Shown piece after piece: positions 9,063-17,925 of a stretch of DNA of 64,000 nt (positions are counted from its first letter, which is position 1; each line of letters opens with the position of its first letter). Origin of the DNA: Kordia zhangzhouensis (GTDB lineage: Bacteria; Bacteroidota; Bacteroidia; Flavobacteriales; Flavobacteriaceae); contig NZ_LBMH01000013.1 in assembly GCF_001005305.1 (NCBI RefSeq), positions 1 to 64,000 of the forward strand, written 5' to 3'. A program made the translations under genes and the position numbers. The notes beneath the pieces were generated by a model. It worked only from the letters and a program-made list of their open reading frames with translations. It searched no databases and had not been told where the DNA came from.

Positions 9063-9992
9063 CTAATTATTATTTGCTACAGTTTGAATAAAAATATCGT
9101 TTACACTCGGAATAACTTCCACAAAGTGGTTTACTTGTCCCACAGAAGTTAAATAGGATAGTAAATCATTAGAAGTTTCCCCATTATTTAGCTTAATGTT
9201 TACTTTCAAATCATCATCAATCGATTTGAAGTTAGCTTCATTCAACTCAAATTTATCACGCAGTGTAGCACGTAATTGCTCATTGTTTTGGGAAGCAATA
9301 CCTACTTGATATGTGTTGCTTTTGTATTGACGCTTTACGTCTGTTAATTTTCCATCCAAAACCTTATTCGATTTGTGAATTAAGGCAATATGATCACACA
9401 TTTCTTCTACAGATTCCATGCGGTGAGTAGAAAAAATAACTGTTGCGCCCTCGTCACGCAATTGAATAATCTCGTCTTTTATTCTATTGGCATTGATTGG
9501 ATCAAAACCACTGAATGGCTCATCAAAAATGAGCAGTTTAGGCTGGTGCAATACCGTAACTACAAATTGAATTTTTTGAGCCATTCCTTTAGACAACTCT
9601 TGAATTTTTTTGTTCCACCAATCAGTAATTTCAAATTTTTCAAACCAATATTGCAAGCGTTTTTTAGCTTCTGCCTTGCTTAACCCTTTTAATTGTGCCA
9701 AATACAATGCTTGTTCACCAACCTTCATAGATTTGTATAATCCACGTTCTTCGGGCATGTACCCAATATCTTTTATGTGAAATTGCTGCAAAGGCTCTCC
9801 GTCCAGTAATACATTTCCTGCATCTGGTGCCGTTATTTGGTTAATAATTCGAATCAGAGAGGTTTTACCTGCTCCATTAGGCCCTAGAAGTCCGAAGATA
9901 CTTCCTTTAGGCACCTCAATAGATACCTTATTAAGTGCTGTATACGTTCCGTAAGTCTTTACTACGTCATTAGCTTGAAGAATTGAACTCAT
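9063..9992 (-). CDS. ABC exporter ATP-binding protein (NatA-like)
   Basis: A 309-residue ATPase with Walker A GPNGAGKTS (about 38-46), signature LSKGMAQK, Walker B LLIFDEPFSGFDP and the switch His in STHRMESVEEM. The C-terminal extension of about 80 residues is typical of drug/sodium exporter ATPases. It is the first gene of the operon with the permease, MscS and the response regulator. A 12-bp palindrome lies 22 bp upstream of the start codon. Confidence 0.92.
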   Translation of the reverse strand: MSSILQANDVVKTYGTYTALNKVSIEVPKGSIFGLLGPNGAGKTSLIRIINQITAPDAGNVLLDGEPLQQFHIKDIGYMPEERGLYKSMKVGEQALYLAQLKGLSKAEAKKRLQYWFEKFEITDWWNKKIQELSKGMAQKIQFVVTVLHQPKLLIFDEPFSGFDPINANRIKDEIIQLRDEGATVIFSTHRMESVEEMCDHIALIHKSNKVLDGKLTDVKRQYKSNTYQVGIASQNNEQLRATLRDKFELNEANFKSIDDDLKVNIKLNNGETSNDLLSYLTSVGQVNHFVEVIPSVNDIFIQTVANNN

Positions 9993-10013
9993 GAAAAGTT
10001 TTTTATATCAGTA

Positions 10014-10025
10014 ATACGATCGTAT
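10014..10025. promoter_or_regulatory. perfect 12-bp palindrome upstream of the ABC operon
   Basis: ATACGATCGTAT is fully self-complementary and lies 22 bp before the ATPase start codon, where an operator would be expected. No regulator is identified. Confidence 0.35.
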
Positions 10026-10046
10026 GTTTTGTTACATTATAATTTT

Positions 10047-10084
10047 AAAAAACAAAACCCACCCTAAATAGGATCTAGGATGGG
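10047..10084 (-). terminator. second terminator downstream of dnaJ
   Basis: On the minus strand CCCATCCTA and TAGGGTGGG pair with one G-U and are followed by TTTTGTTTTTT. It stands in tandem with the hairpin at 10103-10134. Confidence 0.7.
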
Positions 10085-10102
10085 AAAAAATTGCTATGAA
10101 AA

Positions 10103-10134
10103 AGAAAAAATTACTAGCTGGACTCAGCCAGTAA
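10103..10134 (-). terminator. intrinsic terminator of the grpE-dnaJ unit
   Basis: On the minus strand TTACTGGCT pairs with AGCTAGTAA across a short loop, with one G-U pair, and a T-rich tract follows. It lies about 40 bp after the dnaJ stop codon. Confidence 0.75.
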
Positions 10135-10173
10135 CTTATCAAAGATAGTTTTTTTTTCGTAATAGCAAAAGAA

Positions 10174-11307
10174 TTACGAAAACATGTCTTTGACTTTTTC
10201 AAAAAATGACTTGTCACCTTTCTCTGGATTTGGAATAAAATTCTCTTCATTTGCCATTTTTTCAAAGAAAAGTTTCTGTTCTTTTGTAAGTGTTTTTGGT
10301 GTCCAAACGTTAATATGAACGAGTAAATCTCCCTTTCCATATCCATTAACACTTGGAATACCTTTTCCGCGTAAGCGCAATATTTTTCCTGATTGTACGC
10401 CCGATTCTATTTTGATACGCACCTTTCCTGTTACGGTATCTATTTCTTTAGAACCTCCTAAAGCAGCTTCTGAAAAACTTATATATAAGTCATAATGAAG
10501 GTTATCTCCTTCGCGCTTTAAAAACTCGTGTTCTTTTTCTTCAATAGCAACTAAAAGATCTCCAGAAATTCCATTTCCAGGCGCTTCATTTCCTTTACCA
10601 GTAACTTTCAACTGCATTCCTTCTACTACACCTGCTGGTATTTTGATGCTTACTGTTTCTTCTTTTATTTGAAGTCCTTGCCCATCTGCTCCTGCTGGTC
10701 GCTTATCAATCACTTGTCCTGCGCCTCCACAAGTACTACATGTAGTAGATGTTTGCATTCTTCCTAAAATAGTATTGGTGATGCGCGTCATTTGACCTGA
10801 ACCATTACAGGTTTCACATGTTTTATAGCTAACACCAGGTGCTTGTACCTTACGGCGAACTTTTACCTTTTTCTCAACACCATTGGCAATTTCTTCTAGT
10901 GTTAATTTGACACGAATTCTTAGGTTACTTCCTTTTACACGTCGTTGACGAGTTCCGCCGCCGCCAAAGCCGCTGAATCCACCTCCGCCACCAAAAGCGC
11001 CACCAAATATGTCGCCAAATTGACTAAAGATATCATCCATGTTCATACCGCCTCCGCCGAAGCCTCCGCCAAATCCGCCACCATTTTCAAAGGCTGCATG
11101 ACCATATTGATCGTAGCGTGCGCGTTTGTTTTCATCACTCAATACCTCATAAGCTTCTGCTGCTTTTTTAAACATTTCTTCCGCTTTTTTATCATCCGGG
11201 TTTTTGTCTGGATGATATTGAATGGCTTTTTTGCGGTATGCTTTTTTTATTTCAGCTGCCGAAGCATCCTTACTCACACCTAATATTTCGTAATAATCTT
11301 GTTTCAT
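10174..11307 (-). CDS. dnaJ: chaperone DnaJ
   Basis: The 377-residue co-chaperone stimulates DnaK ATPase and delivers unfolded proteins. The J domain has HPD at residues 32-34, followed by a long Gly/Phe linker (about 75-118). The zinc-binding region holds only two CxxCxGxG repeats (CETCNGSG and CSTCGGAG) where the textbook protein has four, so only one zinc site is expected; I recall similar reduced forms in other Flavobacteria. The C-terminal substrate-binding domains are complete. It follows grpE by about 50 bp. Confidence 0.95.
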   Translation of the reverse strand: MKQDYYEILGVSKDASAAEIKKAYRKKAIQYHPDKNPDDKKAEEMFKKAAEAYEVLSDENKRARYDQYGHAAFENGGGFGGGFGGGGMNMDDIFSQFGDIFGGAFGGGGGFSGFGGGGTRQRRVKGSNLRIRVKLTLEEIANGVEKKVKVRRKVQAPGVSYKTCETCNGSGQMTRITNTILGRMQTSTTCSTCGGAGQVIDKRPAGADGQGLQIKEETVSIKIPAGVVEGMQLKVTGKGNEAPGNGISGDLLVAIEEKEHEFLKREGDNLHYDLYISFSEAALGGSKEIDTVTGKVRIKIESGVQSGKILRLRGKGIPSVNGYGKGDLLVHINVWTPKTLTKEQKLFFEKMANEENFIPNPEKGDKSFFEKVKDMFS

Positions 11308-11358
11308 CTTATTCTAAAACTTTTTCAAAAAGATTGTTTTGCAGTGTAAGAGCAACTA

Positions 11359-11922
11359 TTATTGCCCTACAACTACTTTTGGATAGCGAATTACTTTATC
11401 GCCTAACGTATATCCTTTTTCAACAACGTCAATAATTTTCCCTTTCATATCATCAGAAGGTGCTGGAATTTGTGTAATTGCTTCATGATCTTCCGCATCA
11501 AATGTATCTCCTTTGTTCACTTGTACTTCAGCCAACCCTTTGGATTTAAGAGTTTCTCTTAGTTTGTTACTGATAAGCTCCACTCCTTTTTTTAATTCTT
11601 CAGCTTCTGTTTTCGCTATTTCTGTCAGAGCTCTATCAAAATCGTCCAAAACTGGCAACATGGCAACCATTACATCTTTCCCTGCCGTTTTAAAAAGTTC
11701 TACACGCTCTTTACTGGTTCTTTTTTTATAATTTTCAAATTCAGCAAATAGACGTAAAAATTTATCTTTTTCTTTTGCTAATTCTTCTTTTAATTGTTCT
11801 TCAACAGAAACTTCTGCTGTTGCATTCTCTGTATTCTCTGCGGCTTTTGCTTCTTCTTTAATTGCTTCTGCAGTTGCGCCTAATTCTTCGTCTTTTACTG
11901 TTTTATCGTTTTTTTTGCTCAT
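11359..11922 (-). CDS. grpE: nucleotide exchange factor GrpE
   Basis: A 187-residue GrpE, which releases ADP from DnaK. An acidic, Ala/Glu-rich N-terminus is followed by a long coiled coil (EQLKEELAKEKDKFLRLFAEF onward) and the C-terminal beta domain ending in the family signature region YTLGDKVIRYPKVVVG. It heads a grpE-dnaJ operon. A good Bacteroidota promoter lies upstream. No HrcA/CIRCE element was found, so heat control is not shown by sequence. Confidence 0.96.
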   Translation of the reverse strand: MSKKNDKTVKDEELGATAEAIKEEAKAAENTENATAEVSVEEQLKEELAKEKDKFLRLFAEFENYKKRTSKERVELFKTAGKDVMVAMLPVLDDFDRALTEIAKTEAEELKKGVELISNKLRETLKSKGLAEVQVNKGDTFDAEDHEAITQIPAPSDDMKGKIIDVVEKGYTLGDKVIRYPKVVVGQ

Positions 11923-11962
11923 GATAAATGTCCAAAAAATTTGTTAGTCCTTAATAAGTTTG

Positions 11963-11995
11963 CAAAAGTACTGCCATTTATGGAAAAATGTCAAA
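11963..11995 (-). promoter_or_regulatory. grpE-dnaJ promoter
   Basis: On the minus strand TTTTG (ending the -33 region) is followed after 21 bp by TACTTTTG, an exact TAnnTTTG -7 element. It lies about 40 bp before the grpE start codon. Confidence 0.6.
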
Positions 11996-12091
11996 ATGTC
12001 ATCAAAAATATTTTTGTTTAATTAATTCTATAAATTCCTAAACGTTTTGTATTTTTACATTCATTTTTTAAAGATTAAAAAACTAAACACA

Positions 12092-12748
12092 ATGAGAAAA
12101 AAATTTTTAAGTATACTAGCGATGACTGCATTTGCTGTTTTTGCTATTTCTTGCGGAGAGAAAAAGAATCAAACAGATGCTGAAGCGGCAAAAACAGAGA
12201 AATCTACTACTGTTGAAGCTGTAAAATTTAAAGTAGATACTACTGATTCACAAGTAGATTGGAAAGGTTCTAAAGTAATTGGAGGAAGTCATAATGGGAC
12301 AATGAATTTATCTTCTGGAACGTTTTCTGTTAAAGAAGGAAAATTAGAAAGTGGTAATTTTATTATTGATATCGCTTCTTTAAACGTTTTAGATATTCCA
12401 GCAGAAGATGATAAAAACGCGAGCTTACGAGGTCATTTATTATCAAATGATTTTTTTGATGCAGAAAATCACGGAAGTGCAGCTTTTGCTGTTACAGGAG
12501 TCATTGAGAAAGAAGGAAAAACAATGATTGAAGGTAATTTAACTCTGAAAGGTGTTAAGAAAAACATTTCTTTCCCTGCAAAAGTAACGGTAGAAGGAGA
12601 TAAAGCGATTATTGAAAGCGAAACATTCACAATTAACCGAACTGATTTCGGAATGAAATACGGGTCAGCTTCATTAGCTGATACTGTAAAGGATAAAGCG
12701 ATTAGTGATGATGTAGAACTCGCTGTAAAAGTAGTTGGAATGAAATAA
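12092..12748 (+). CDS. YceI family lipoprotein
   Basis: A 218-residue protein with a lipoprotein signal (MRKKFLSILAMTAFAVFAISC, Cys at about 21) and a YceI-like lipocalin fold: VDTTDSQVDWKGSKV, GTMNLSSGTF, LRGHLLSNDFFDAENH and GNLTLKGVKKNISFPA. YceI proteins bind isoprenoid or other amphiphilic ligands in the periplasm. The frame could start 15 codons earlier, but the ATG at 12092 gives a proper signal peptide. A bidirectional terminator follows. Confidence 0.9.
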   Translation: MRKKFLSILAMTAFAVFAISCGEKKNQTDAEAAKTEKSTTVEAVKFKVDTTDSQVDWKGSKVIGGSHNGTMNLSSGTFSVKEGKLESGNFIIDIASLNVLDIPAEDDKNASLRGHLLSNDFFDAENHGSAAFAVTGVIEKEGKTMIEGNLTLKGVKKNISFPAKVTVEGDKAIIESETFTINRTDFGMKYGSASLADTVKDKAISDDVELAVKVVGMK

Positions 12749-12776
12749 TTTCCTTAATTATATACAATTATAGGTG

Positions 12777-12803
12777 AGCCGACTTGATGTCGGCTTATTT
12801 TTT
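12777..12803. terminator. intrinsic terminator after the YceI gene
   Basis: AGCCGAC and GTCGGCT arms with a TTGAT loop are followed by TTATTTTTT. It overlaps the stop codon of the convergent epimerase gene. Confidence 0.85.
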
Positions 12804-13706
12804 GAATAAGTTTTTCAATGCGGGTTGCAATGTAGGAAACGAAAAATTAAATCCCGCATTTTCAATTTTTTGAGAACTCACTTTTTGGCTAGATAGAAGT
12901 AGCGTACTCATTTCTCCTAAAGCCAGTTTTAATATAAACTTCGGTACATTGGGCATAAAAAAAGGTTTATTGAGAACATGGGCAATTTCTTTGGTCATTT
13001 CTTTATTGGTTACAGGGTTAGGAGTCGCCGCATTGTAAATTCCTTCATGTTTTTCTTCTAGTAAAAAGAGATATAAACGTGCAATATCATCAATGTGAAT
13101 CCATGATTGCCATTGCTTTCCAGAACCTATGGCCGCACCAATACCATATTTTATAGGTTTAGACATTTCTACCAGCACACCTCCTTTTGTTGATAAAACC
13201 AAACCTGTGCGTACAATTGTTACGGGAATTTCCAATGATTTGAACTGATTGGCATGTAATTCCCATTGTTGCACAACTTTCCCTAAAAAGTCATTGGCAG
13301 TTGACTTTTCATCTTCTTTGTAATAAGTAGTTAGTGAACTTGAATATATGGCAGTTCCAGAAGCAGAAATATATTGTTTAACAGAGTGTGTTTGTAAATT
13401 TCGTAATGTTTGGAATAATATATTGGCCGTATCTATACGGCTATTCATAATTTCTTCCTTGTAGGATTCTGTCCAACGTTTGGCAATATTAGCGCCAGAT
13501 AAATTTATGATTGCATCTACATCATTGAAACATGCTTCATCAATTTCGCCTTTCGCTGGATTCCAATAAAAACCACTTTTAAGTTTGGACTGTTCAATCT
13601 TACTTTTATTTGTTGTTAAATAATGAATTTGATGTCCTTCTTTTAAGCATAATTCAGTAAGAGCTGAACCAATTAATCCAGTTGCGCCACATATAAGTAT
13701 CTTCAT
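12795..13706 (-). CDS. TIGR01777 family NAD(P)-dependent epimerase
   Basis: A 303-residue extended short-chain dehydrogenase. The dinucleotide-binding motif GATGLIGSAL is at residues 7-16, DAIINLSGANIA follows, then the catalytic-region serine/tyrosine segment ISASGTAIYSSS, and a C-terminal DUF1731-like end. This matches the TIGR01777 (YfcH-like) family, whose substrate is unknown. It is convergent with the YceI gene. Confidence 0.88.
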   Translation of the reverse strand: MKILICGATGLIGSALTELCLKEGHQIHYLTTNKSKIEQSKLKSGFYWNPAKGEIDEACFNDVDAIINLSGANIAKRWTESYKEEIMNSRIDTANILFQTLRNLQTHSVKQYISASGTAIYSSSLTTYYKEDEKSTANDFLGKVVQQWELHANQFKSLEIPVTIVRTGLVLSTKGGVLVEMSKPIKYGIGAAIGSGKQWQSWIHIDDIARLYLFLLEEKHEGIYNAATPNPVTNKEMTKEIAHVLNKPFFMPNVPKFILKLALGEMSTLLLSSQKVSSQKIENAGFNFSFPTLQPALKNLFKK

Positions 13707-13839
13707 CTATTTATTTTTTTCAGACAAAACGTTTCGATTCTATCTTTCTACTTGTTTTTATCAGGTTTATTCTTTCCCTATAAAAATACGGCAAAAAGAG
13801 TAGATTTAGTAATTACGTATACTATTAGCTTGCTAAAAA

Positions 13840-14517
13840 TTAGTTAATTTTTGTTGCGCGCAACATTTCTCGTTTGCCCGGAGGTCCAGGAAGACGTTCT
13901 ATTTGAAAACCTACTTCTAGCATTGCTCGACGCACACTACCTTTGGCTGCGTAAGTAACGAGCACTCCATTATTTTGCAATGCATCGTACATTTTTCTAA
14001 AAATAGTTGCAGTCCATAATTCAGGTTGAACACGCGCTCCAAAAGCATCAAAGTAGATGAGATTAAAGGCTTCTTTGTCACTTATTTGATTAAAAAATTG
14101 TTGTCGCTTGGTAAGTTTGAAGTTTTCTGAAATTACAGTTTCTTTTTCCCAATCGCAGGTATGCATTTTGTGAAAGACTTCGGCTGTGGCTTCTGCCTTG
14201 AGTGCTGAAATGTAATTAAGTTGTTTGATTTCTGTAGAAGCAACTGGGTAAGCTTCAACTCCATGATAGTTGATGGTACATTGTAATGCTTGAGCTTCTA
14301 GGAAGGTGATAAAAGTATTCAATCCTGTTCCAAAACCTATTTCAAGAATAGCGATTGAATCAGGATTGAACATAGATTGTACATGATATAAACCACTTTT
14401 GATAAATACATGAATCGCTTCTTGAATGGCTCCATGTGTTGAATGGTATTGTTCGTTCCATTCTTCTAAATGAATCGTTTTAGATCCATCTCCAGTGGTG
14501 ATTATGGTACGTTTCAA
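13840..14517 (-). CDS. mnmD: tRNA 5-methylaminomethyl-2-thiouridine methyltransferase MnmD
   Basis: A 225-residue stand-alone DUF752 methyltransferase. The SAM-binding motif is EIGFGTGLNTFITFLEA, the catalytic region YFDAFGARVQPELW, and the C-terminal signature GPPGKREMLRA. It performs the last methylation of mnm5s2U34 in tRNA. In E. coli the activity is fused to the MnmC oxidase; here that domain is absent. It lies 2 bp after the DUF4920 gene, so the two are probably cotranscribed. Confidence 0.9.
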   Translation of the reverse strand: MKRTIITTGDGSKTIHLEEWNEQYHSTHGAIQEAIHVFIKSGLYHVQSMFNPDSIAILEIGFGTGLNTFITFLEAQALQCTINYHGVEAYPVASTEIKQLNYISALKAEATAEVFHKMHTCDWEKETVISENFKLTKRQQFFNQISDKEAFNLIYFDAFGARVQPELWTATIFRKMYDALQNNGVLVTYAAKGSVRRAMLEVGFQIERLPGPPGKREMLRATKIN

Positions 14518-14519
14518 AT

Positions 14520-15032
14520 TTATTTTTTCAATAAAACCCCGTCAGCTACAAAAGCAACTGTTTTTTTAGGTTCAGTAATTTTTGCAATTTCTTCTTCAGA
14601 TTTCCCAGCATCTTCAGCATAATGCTTTAATTCATCAACAGAAGTTTCTTGAAGAAACGCTTTTCCATTCACAATTACTTCTCCTTTTGCATCAAGAGGC
14701 ATAAAAAATCCGTAATCTTTAAACTTTACCATTACTTCTTCCTCTTCTCCCAAATCCAAACGCATCCAACATCCTTTTTTAGAACATACAGAGTTAATTT
14801 TTGACGTAAACTTTACATTCAAAGTGTCTCCTACTTGTAAATTGTCAAACTTTTCATTGATTTCAGTAACTGTTAATACGTTTTCGGCATCAATTTTTTC
14901 TCCAAAAGATGCATATGCTAGCTCTTGTGTATTCTCTGTAGATGTTTTTTCGACAGCTTTCTCGCTATTTTTCACGTCTTTACAACTAACAAAAGTTAAA
15001 ACCGCTACTAGTAAAAAAATAATTTTCTTCAT
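14520..15032 (-). CDS. DUF4920 lipoprotein
   Basis: A 170-residue lipoprotein (MKKIIFLLVAVLTFVSC, lipidated Cys17). The domain carries the characteristic CSKKGCWMRLDL segment with two Cys and MVKFKDYGFFMPLDAKGEVIVNGKA. This matches the DUF4920 family of Bacteroidota envelope proteins, whose function is unknown; the paired Cys suggest metal binding or redox chemistry, which is inference. It precedes mnmD by 2 bp. Confidence 0.85.
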   Translation of the reverse strand: MKKIIFLLVAVLTFVSCKDVKNSEKAVEKTSTENTQELAYASFGEKIDAENVLTVTEINEKFDNLQVGDTLNVKFTSKINSVCSKKGCWMRLDLGEEEEVMVKFKDYGFFMPLDAKGEVIVNGKAFLQETSVDELKHYAEDAGKSEEEIAKITEPKKTVAFVADGVLLKK

Positions 15033-15167
15033 TTTTATTAAAAATTTCTTAAAATAATTAGTGTTTTGTTATGAATATTTAATTTTACGAACCAATTTTT
15101 GTTGAAAACTAAGATTTTTTTAAAAATAAATATTGCTTAACTTAGCGCAAAATTAAGAATTATTATA

Positions 15168-16232
15168 ATGAGTGACCTTCCAATTGATATAAAAATTTCC
15201 AAAGTTTCTAAGAGTAAAATTGATCAGGTAGATTTTAACAACTTAACTTTCGGAAAAGTTTTTACAGACCACATGTTTGTGTGTGATTTTAAAGATGGCG
15301 CATGGCAAACACCTGAAATTATTCCATACCAGCCACTTACTATTGCACCTTCTGCTCGTGTATTTCATTACGGGCAAGCTGTTTTTGAAGGGATGAAAGC
15401 GTTTAAAGATACTAATGATGAAATTTGGATGTTCCGTCCAGAAGATAATTTTCATCGAATTAATAAATCGTCTCATCGTATGGCAATTCCTGAATTTCCT
15501 AAAGATTATTTCTTTGAAGGATTGACTACTTTACTTCAGTTGGAAAAAGATTGGATTAAAAAAGGTAAAGGAAATTCATTGTATATTCGTCCTTTTGTAA
15601 TTGCTACAGAAGAAGCTATATCTGCCTCTCCTTCTAATAGTTATAAGTTCATTATTATTTGCTCTCCTGCACAATCGTATTATGCCGGAGAAGTAAAAGT
15701 ATTATTTGCCGAAGAATATAGTAGAGCTGCTGATGGAGGTGTAGGATATGCGAAAGCTGCAGGAAATTATGGAGCACAATTCTATCCTACAAGTTTGGCA
15801 CATGCAAAAGGATACCAGCAAATTATTTGGACCGATGCAAGCACGCATGAATATTTAGAAGAAGCAGGAACGATGAACATTTTCTTTAGAGTTGGTGATG
15901 CACTATTGACAGCTCCTACAAATGATCGTATTTTAGATGGAATTACTCGAAAAAGTGTGATTCAGTTAGCCAAAGACAACGGAATAGCTGTTGAAGTACG
16001 GAGAGTAAAGGTTTCTGAGATTAAAGAAGCGGCAAGAAAAGGCGATTTGAAAGAAATTTTTGGAGCTGGAACTGCCGCAGTAATTAATCCAATAGCAGGA
16101 TTTGAGCATGGAGGCGAAAAGTTTGACTTACCAAAACAAGAGCATTCGTATGCCTCTCTTTTTAAAGAACAACTAACGAATATTCAGTATAATATTTCTG
16201 AAGATCCACACGGTTGGAGATACAAAGTATAA
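15168..16232 (+). CDS. ilvE: branched-chain amino acid aminotransferase
   Basis: A 354-residue fold-type IV PLP enzyme interconverting leucine, isoleucine and valine with their keto acids, using glutamate/2-oxoglutarate. Family signatures are ARVFHYGQAVFEGMKAF, the lysine region GGVGYAKAAGNYGAQ and the phosphate-binding stretch EEAGTMNIFF. The length fits the larger bacterial/eukaryotic type. A TAACTTAG -7-like element lies about 22 bp before the start. It stands alone, followed by a strong terminator. Confidence 0.95.
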   Translation: MSDLPIDIKISKVSKSKIDQVDFNNLTFGKVFTDHMFVCDFKDGAWQTPEIIPYQPLTIAPSARVFHYGQAVFEGMKAFKDTNDEIWMFRPEDNFHRINKSSHRMAIPEFPKDYFFEGLTTLLQLEKDWIKKGKGNSLYIRPFVIATEEAISASPSNSYKFIIICSPAQSYYAGEVKVLFAEEYSRAADGGVGYAKAAGNYGAQFYPTSLAHAKGYQQIIWTDASTHEYLEEAGTMNIFFRVGDALLTAPTNDRILDGITRKSVIQLAKDNGIAVEVRRVKVSEIKEAARKGDLKEIFGAGTAAVINPIAGFEHGGEKFDLPKQEHSYASLFKEQLTNIQYNISEDPHGWRYKV

Positions 16233-16250
16233 AGGCAATAAAGTTTTATA

Positions 16251-16284
16251 AAAAAAAGTGACTCTGCATGAGTCACTTTTTTTT
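16251..16284. terminator. bidirectional intrinsic terminator
   Basis: GTGACTC and GAGTCAC arms with a TGCAT loop are flanked by A8 and T8 tracts. It separates the convergent ilvE and MazG-like genes. Confidence 0.92.
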
Positions 16285-16299
16285 AACTTTTCATATGTG

Positions 16300-16689
16300 T
16301 TATTCTCCAACCAAAATTTTAGCTATGTTAGGCTTAAAATAGTTTGGTCCTTTCAATACTTTCCCATCTTCTCTGTAAATTGGCTTGCCATCTTCTCCTA
16401 GTTTGCTCATATTGCTACGTTGAATTTCTTCAAAAACTTCAATAATTTTTTCTTGCATTCCGTGTTCTATAATAGTTCCGCATAAAATGTATAGCATATC
16501 GCCAAGAGCATCAGCCACCTCTACCAAATCTCCATTTTGAGCTGCTTCTAGATATTCTTCATTTTCTTCTTTCATTAAATTGTAACGTAACAAATTTCTA
16601 TCTTCTCCAATATTTGCAGTTGGTTCATTTTTTATTCCTAATCCAAATGCTTGGTGAAATTCCGTTACTGCTTCTATTCTTCGTTTCAA
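16300..16689 (-). CDS. MazG-like nucleoside triphosphate pyrophosphohydrolase
   Basis: A 129-residue all-alpha NTP pyrophosphatase. The metal-binding helices carry EENEEYLEA and EVADALGDMLYIL, matching the ExxE and ExxD motifs. Annotators often label this family phosphoribosyl-ATP pyrophosphohydrolase-like, but it lies outside any his operon and probably hydrolyses modified or excess nucleotides. The only start in frame with the homologous N-terminus (KRRIEAVTEFHQAF) is a TTG at 16689, so the start is less certain than the rest. Confidence 0.82.
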   Translation of the reverse strand: MKRRIEAVTEFHQAFGLGIKNEPTANIGEDRNLLRYNLMKEENEEYLEAAQNGDLVEVADALGDMLYILCGTIIEHGMQEKIIEVFEEIQRSNMSKLGEDGKPIYREDGKVLKGPNYFKPNIAKILVGE

Positions 16690-16827
16690 TGTGTAGTTTT
16701 TTAAATTAATACTCGAAATATACTTGTTTATTAATCGTATTTACTAAGTATTAAAATTTTATTTTGAAACTTTTATTAACAAGTTGTATGGTTTAATTCG
16801 TAATTTTGTAAAAAATTTAAATCCCTT

Positions 16828-17016
16828 ATGTTTTCTTCTGGTCAATTGATATTTGCTTTATTTTTTATCATTGTGTTTACTGTTATAATGATATATGCCT
16901 ACCGAAAAGACATCAATTTGCACAAGCGTTATTACAAAGGTAGTTTACGTATACTTTTTGTTTTTATTGTATTCATTATTGCCATTGTAGTGATTAAAAA
17001 ATTCATTGTTTCTTAA
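16828..17016 (+). CDS. small two-helix membrane protein
   Basis: A 62-residue protein with two membrane helices (about residues 5-24 and 41-59) separated by a basic loop (YRKDINLHKRYYKGS). It looks like a small conserved hypothetical of Flavobacteriia. An exact -7 element (TAATTTTG) lies 19 bp upstream, supporting expression. Function is unknown. Confidence 0.7.
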   Translation: MFSSGQLIFALFFIIVFTVIMIYAYRKDINLHKRYYKGSLRILFVFIVFIIAIVVIKKFIVS

Positions 17017-17172
17017 AAATCTTCTTATTTCTATTACACTTTTTTGTACATTGTAGGAAAACTAACTAATAATAATTGAATTCATTTTCTGATTAGTATC
17101 ACAAAATCCCCGAAAAGAGAGTTTTATATTTTGGCAGAGACAATAGTTAGTTTGTAATTTTTTTAAATTCTT

Positions 17173-17787
17173 ATGATTACAGTTGCTATTGCAGAAGATC
17201 ATCAAGCATTGATTGATGGAATTGTTTCTTATTTAGAATACGAAGAAGATATTCAAATTGTAGGATATGCAAACGATGGAGAAGCATTGTTAAAAATTGT
17301 TCGTCAAAAACAACCTAAAGTTGTCATATGTGACATTCGGATGCCAAAAATGGATGGTATTGTAGCGACTACGCATATAAAAAAAGAATTTCCTCATATT
17401 CAAGTAGTGGCTTTTACAATGTACGATCAAGATAAGGCAGTACGACAAATGTTAAATGCTGGTGCCACAGGTTATATTTTGAAAAATTCTCCTCTAAAAG
17501 TAGTTTTGGAAGCAATTCGGACGCTTGCAGATAATAAACCGTACTATGATGCTAAGTTGAATATAGATAAGGTGTCAAAAAACAGTTCCAAATCTATATT
17601 GTCAAGACGTGAAAAAGAAATTCTCGCACTCATTGCACAACGTAAAACTTCTCAAGAAATCGCAGATTTATTATTCATTTCCAAATCAACCATTGATACT
17701 CATCGTAAAAACATGATTCAAAAGCTTGATTTGAAAGGCGCTAATGAATTATTAGGGTATGCTATAGAAAAAAAATATGCGTTCTAA
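17173..17787 (+). CDS. NarL/LuxR-family response regulator
   Basis: A 204-residue two-domain regulator. The receiver domain has acidic residues in AIAEDHQ, the phospho-acceptor Asp in VVICDIRMPKMDGI and the Lys in GYILKNS. The C-terminal LuxR helix-turn-helix reads LSRREKEILALIAQ and SKSTIDTHRKNM. It probably controls transcription after phosphorylation by a kinase encoded elsewhere; none is adjacent. The large exported protein gene follows on the same strand after about 140 bp. Confidence 0.93.
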   Translation: MITVAIAEDHQALIDGIVSYLEYEEDIQIVGYANDGEALLKIVRQKQPKVVICDIRMPKMDGIVATTHIKKEFPHIQVVAFTMYDQDKAVRQMLNAGATGYILKNSPLKVVLEAIRTLADNKPYYDAKLNIDKVSKNSSKSILSRREKEILALIAQRKTSQEIADLLFISKSTIDTHRKNMIQKLDLKGANELLGYAIEKKYAF

Positions 17788-17925
17788 TTTCCTAAAAAAT
17801 TGAACTGATTTACCTACCCATTACTAACTTTAGCGTCATATAGACCTCAAAATACTGACATATAGGTATTTTTAGATTACACAAAAAATCATACTTTTAT
17901 ATCAATAAACTACAACCTATTAACC

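Noticed and set aside
10945-11283. A 112-residue frame opposite the dnaJ Gly-rich region
   Set aside because: It is rich in Ala, Ser and Lys because it reads the antisense of Gly codons; dnaJ on the other strand explains the stretch.
11923-12091. CIRCE heat-shock operator near grpE
   Set aside because: No TTAGCACTC-N9-GAGTGCTAA type repeat was found.
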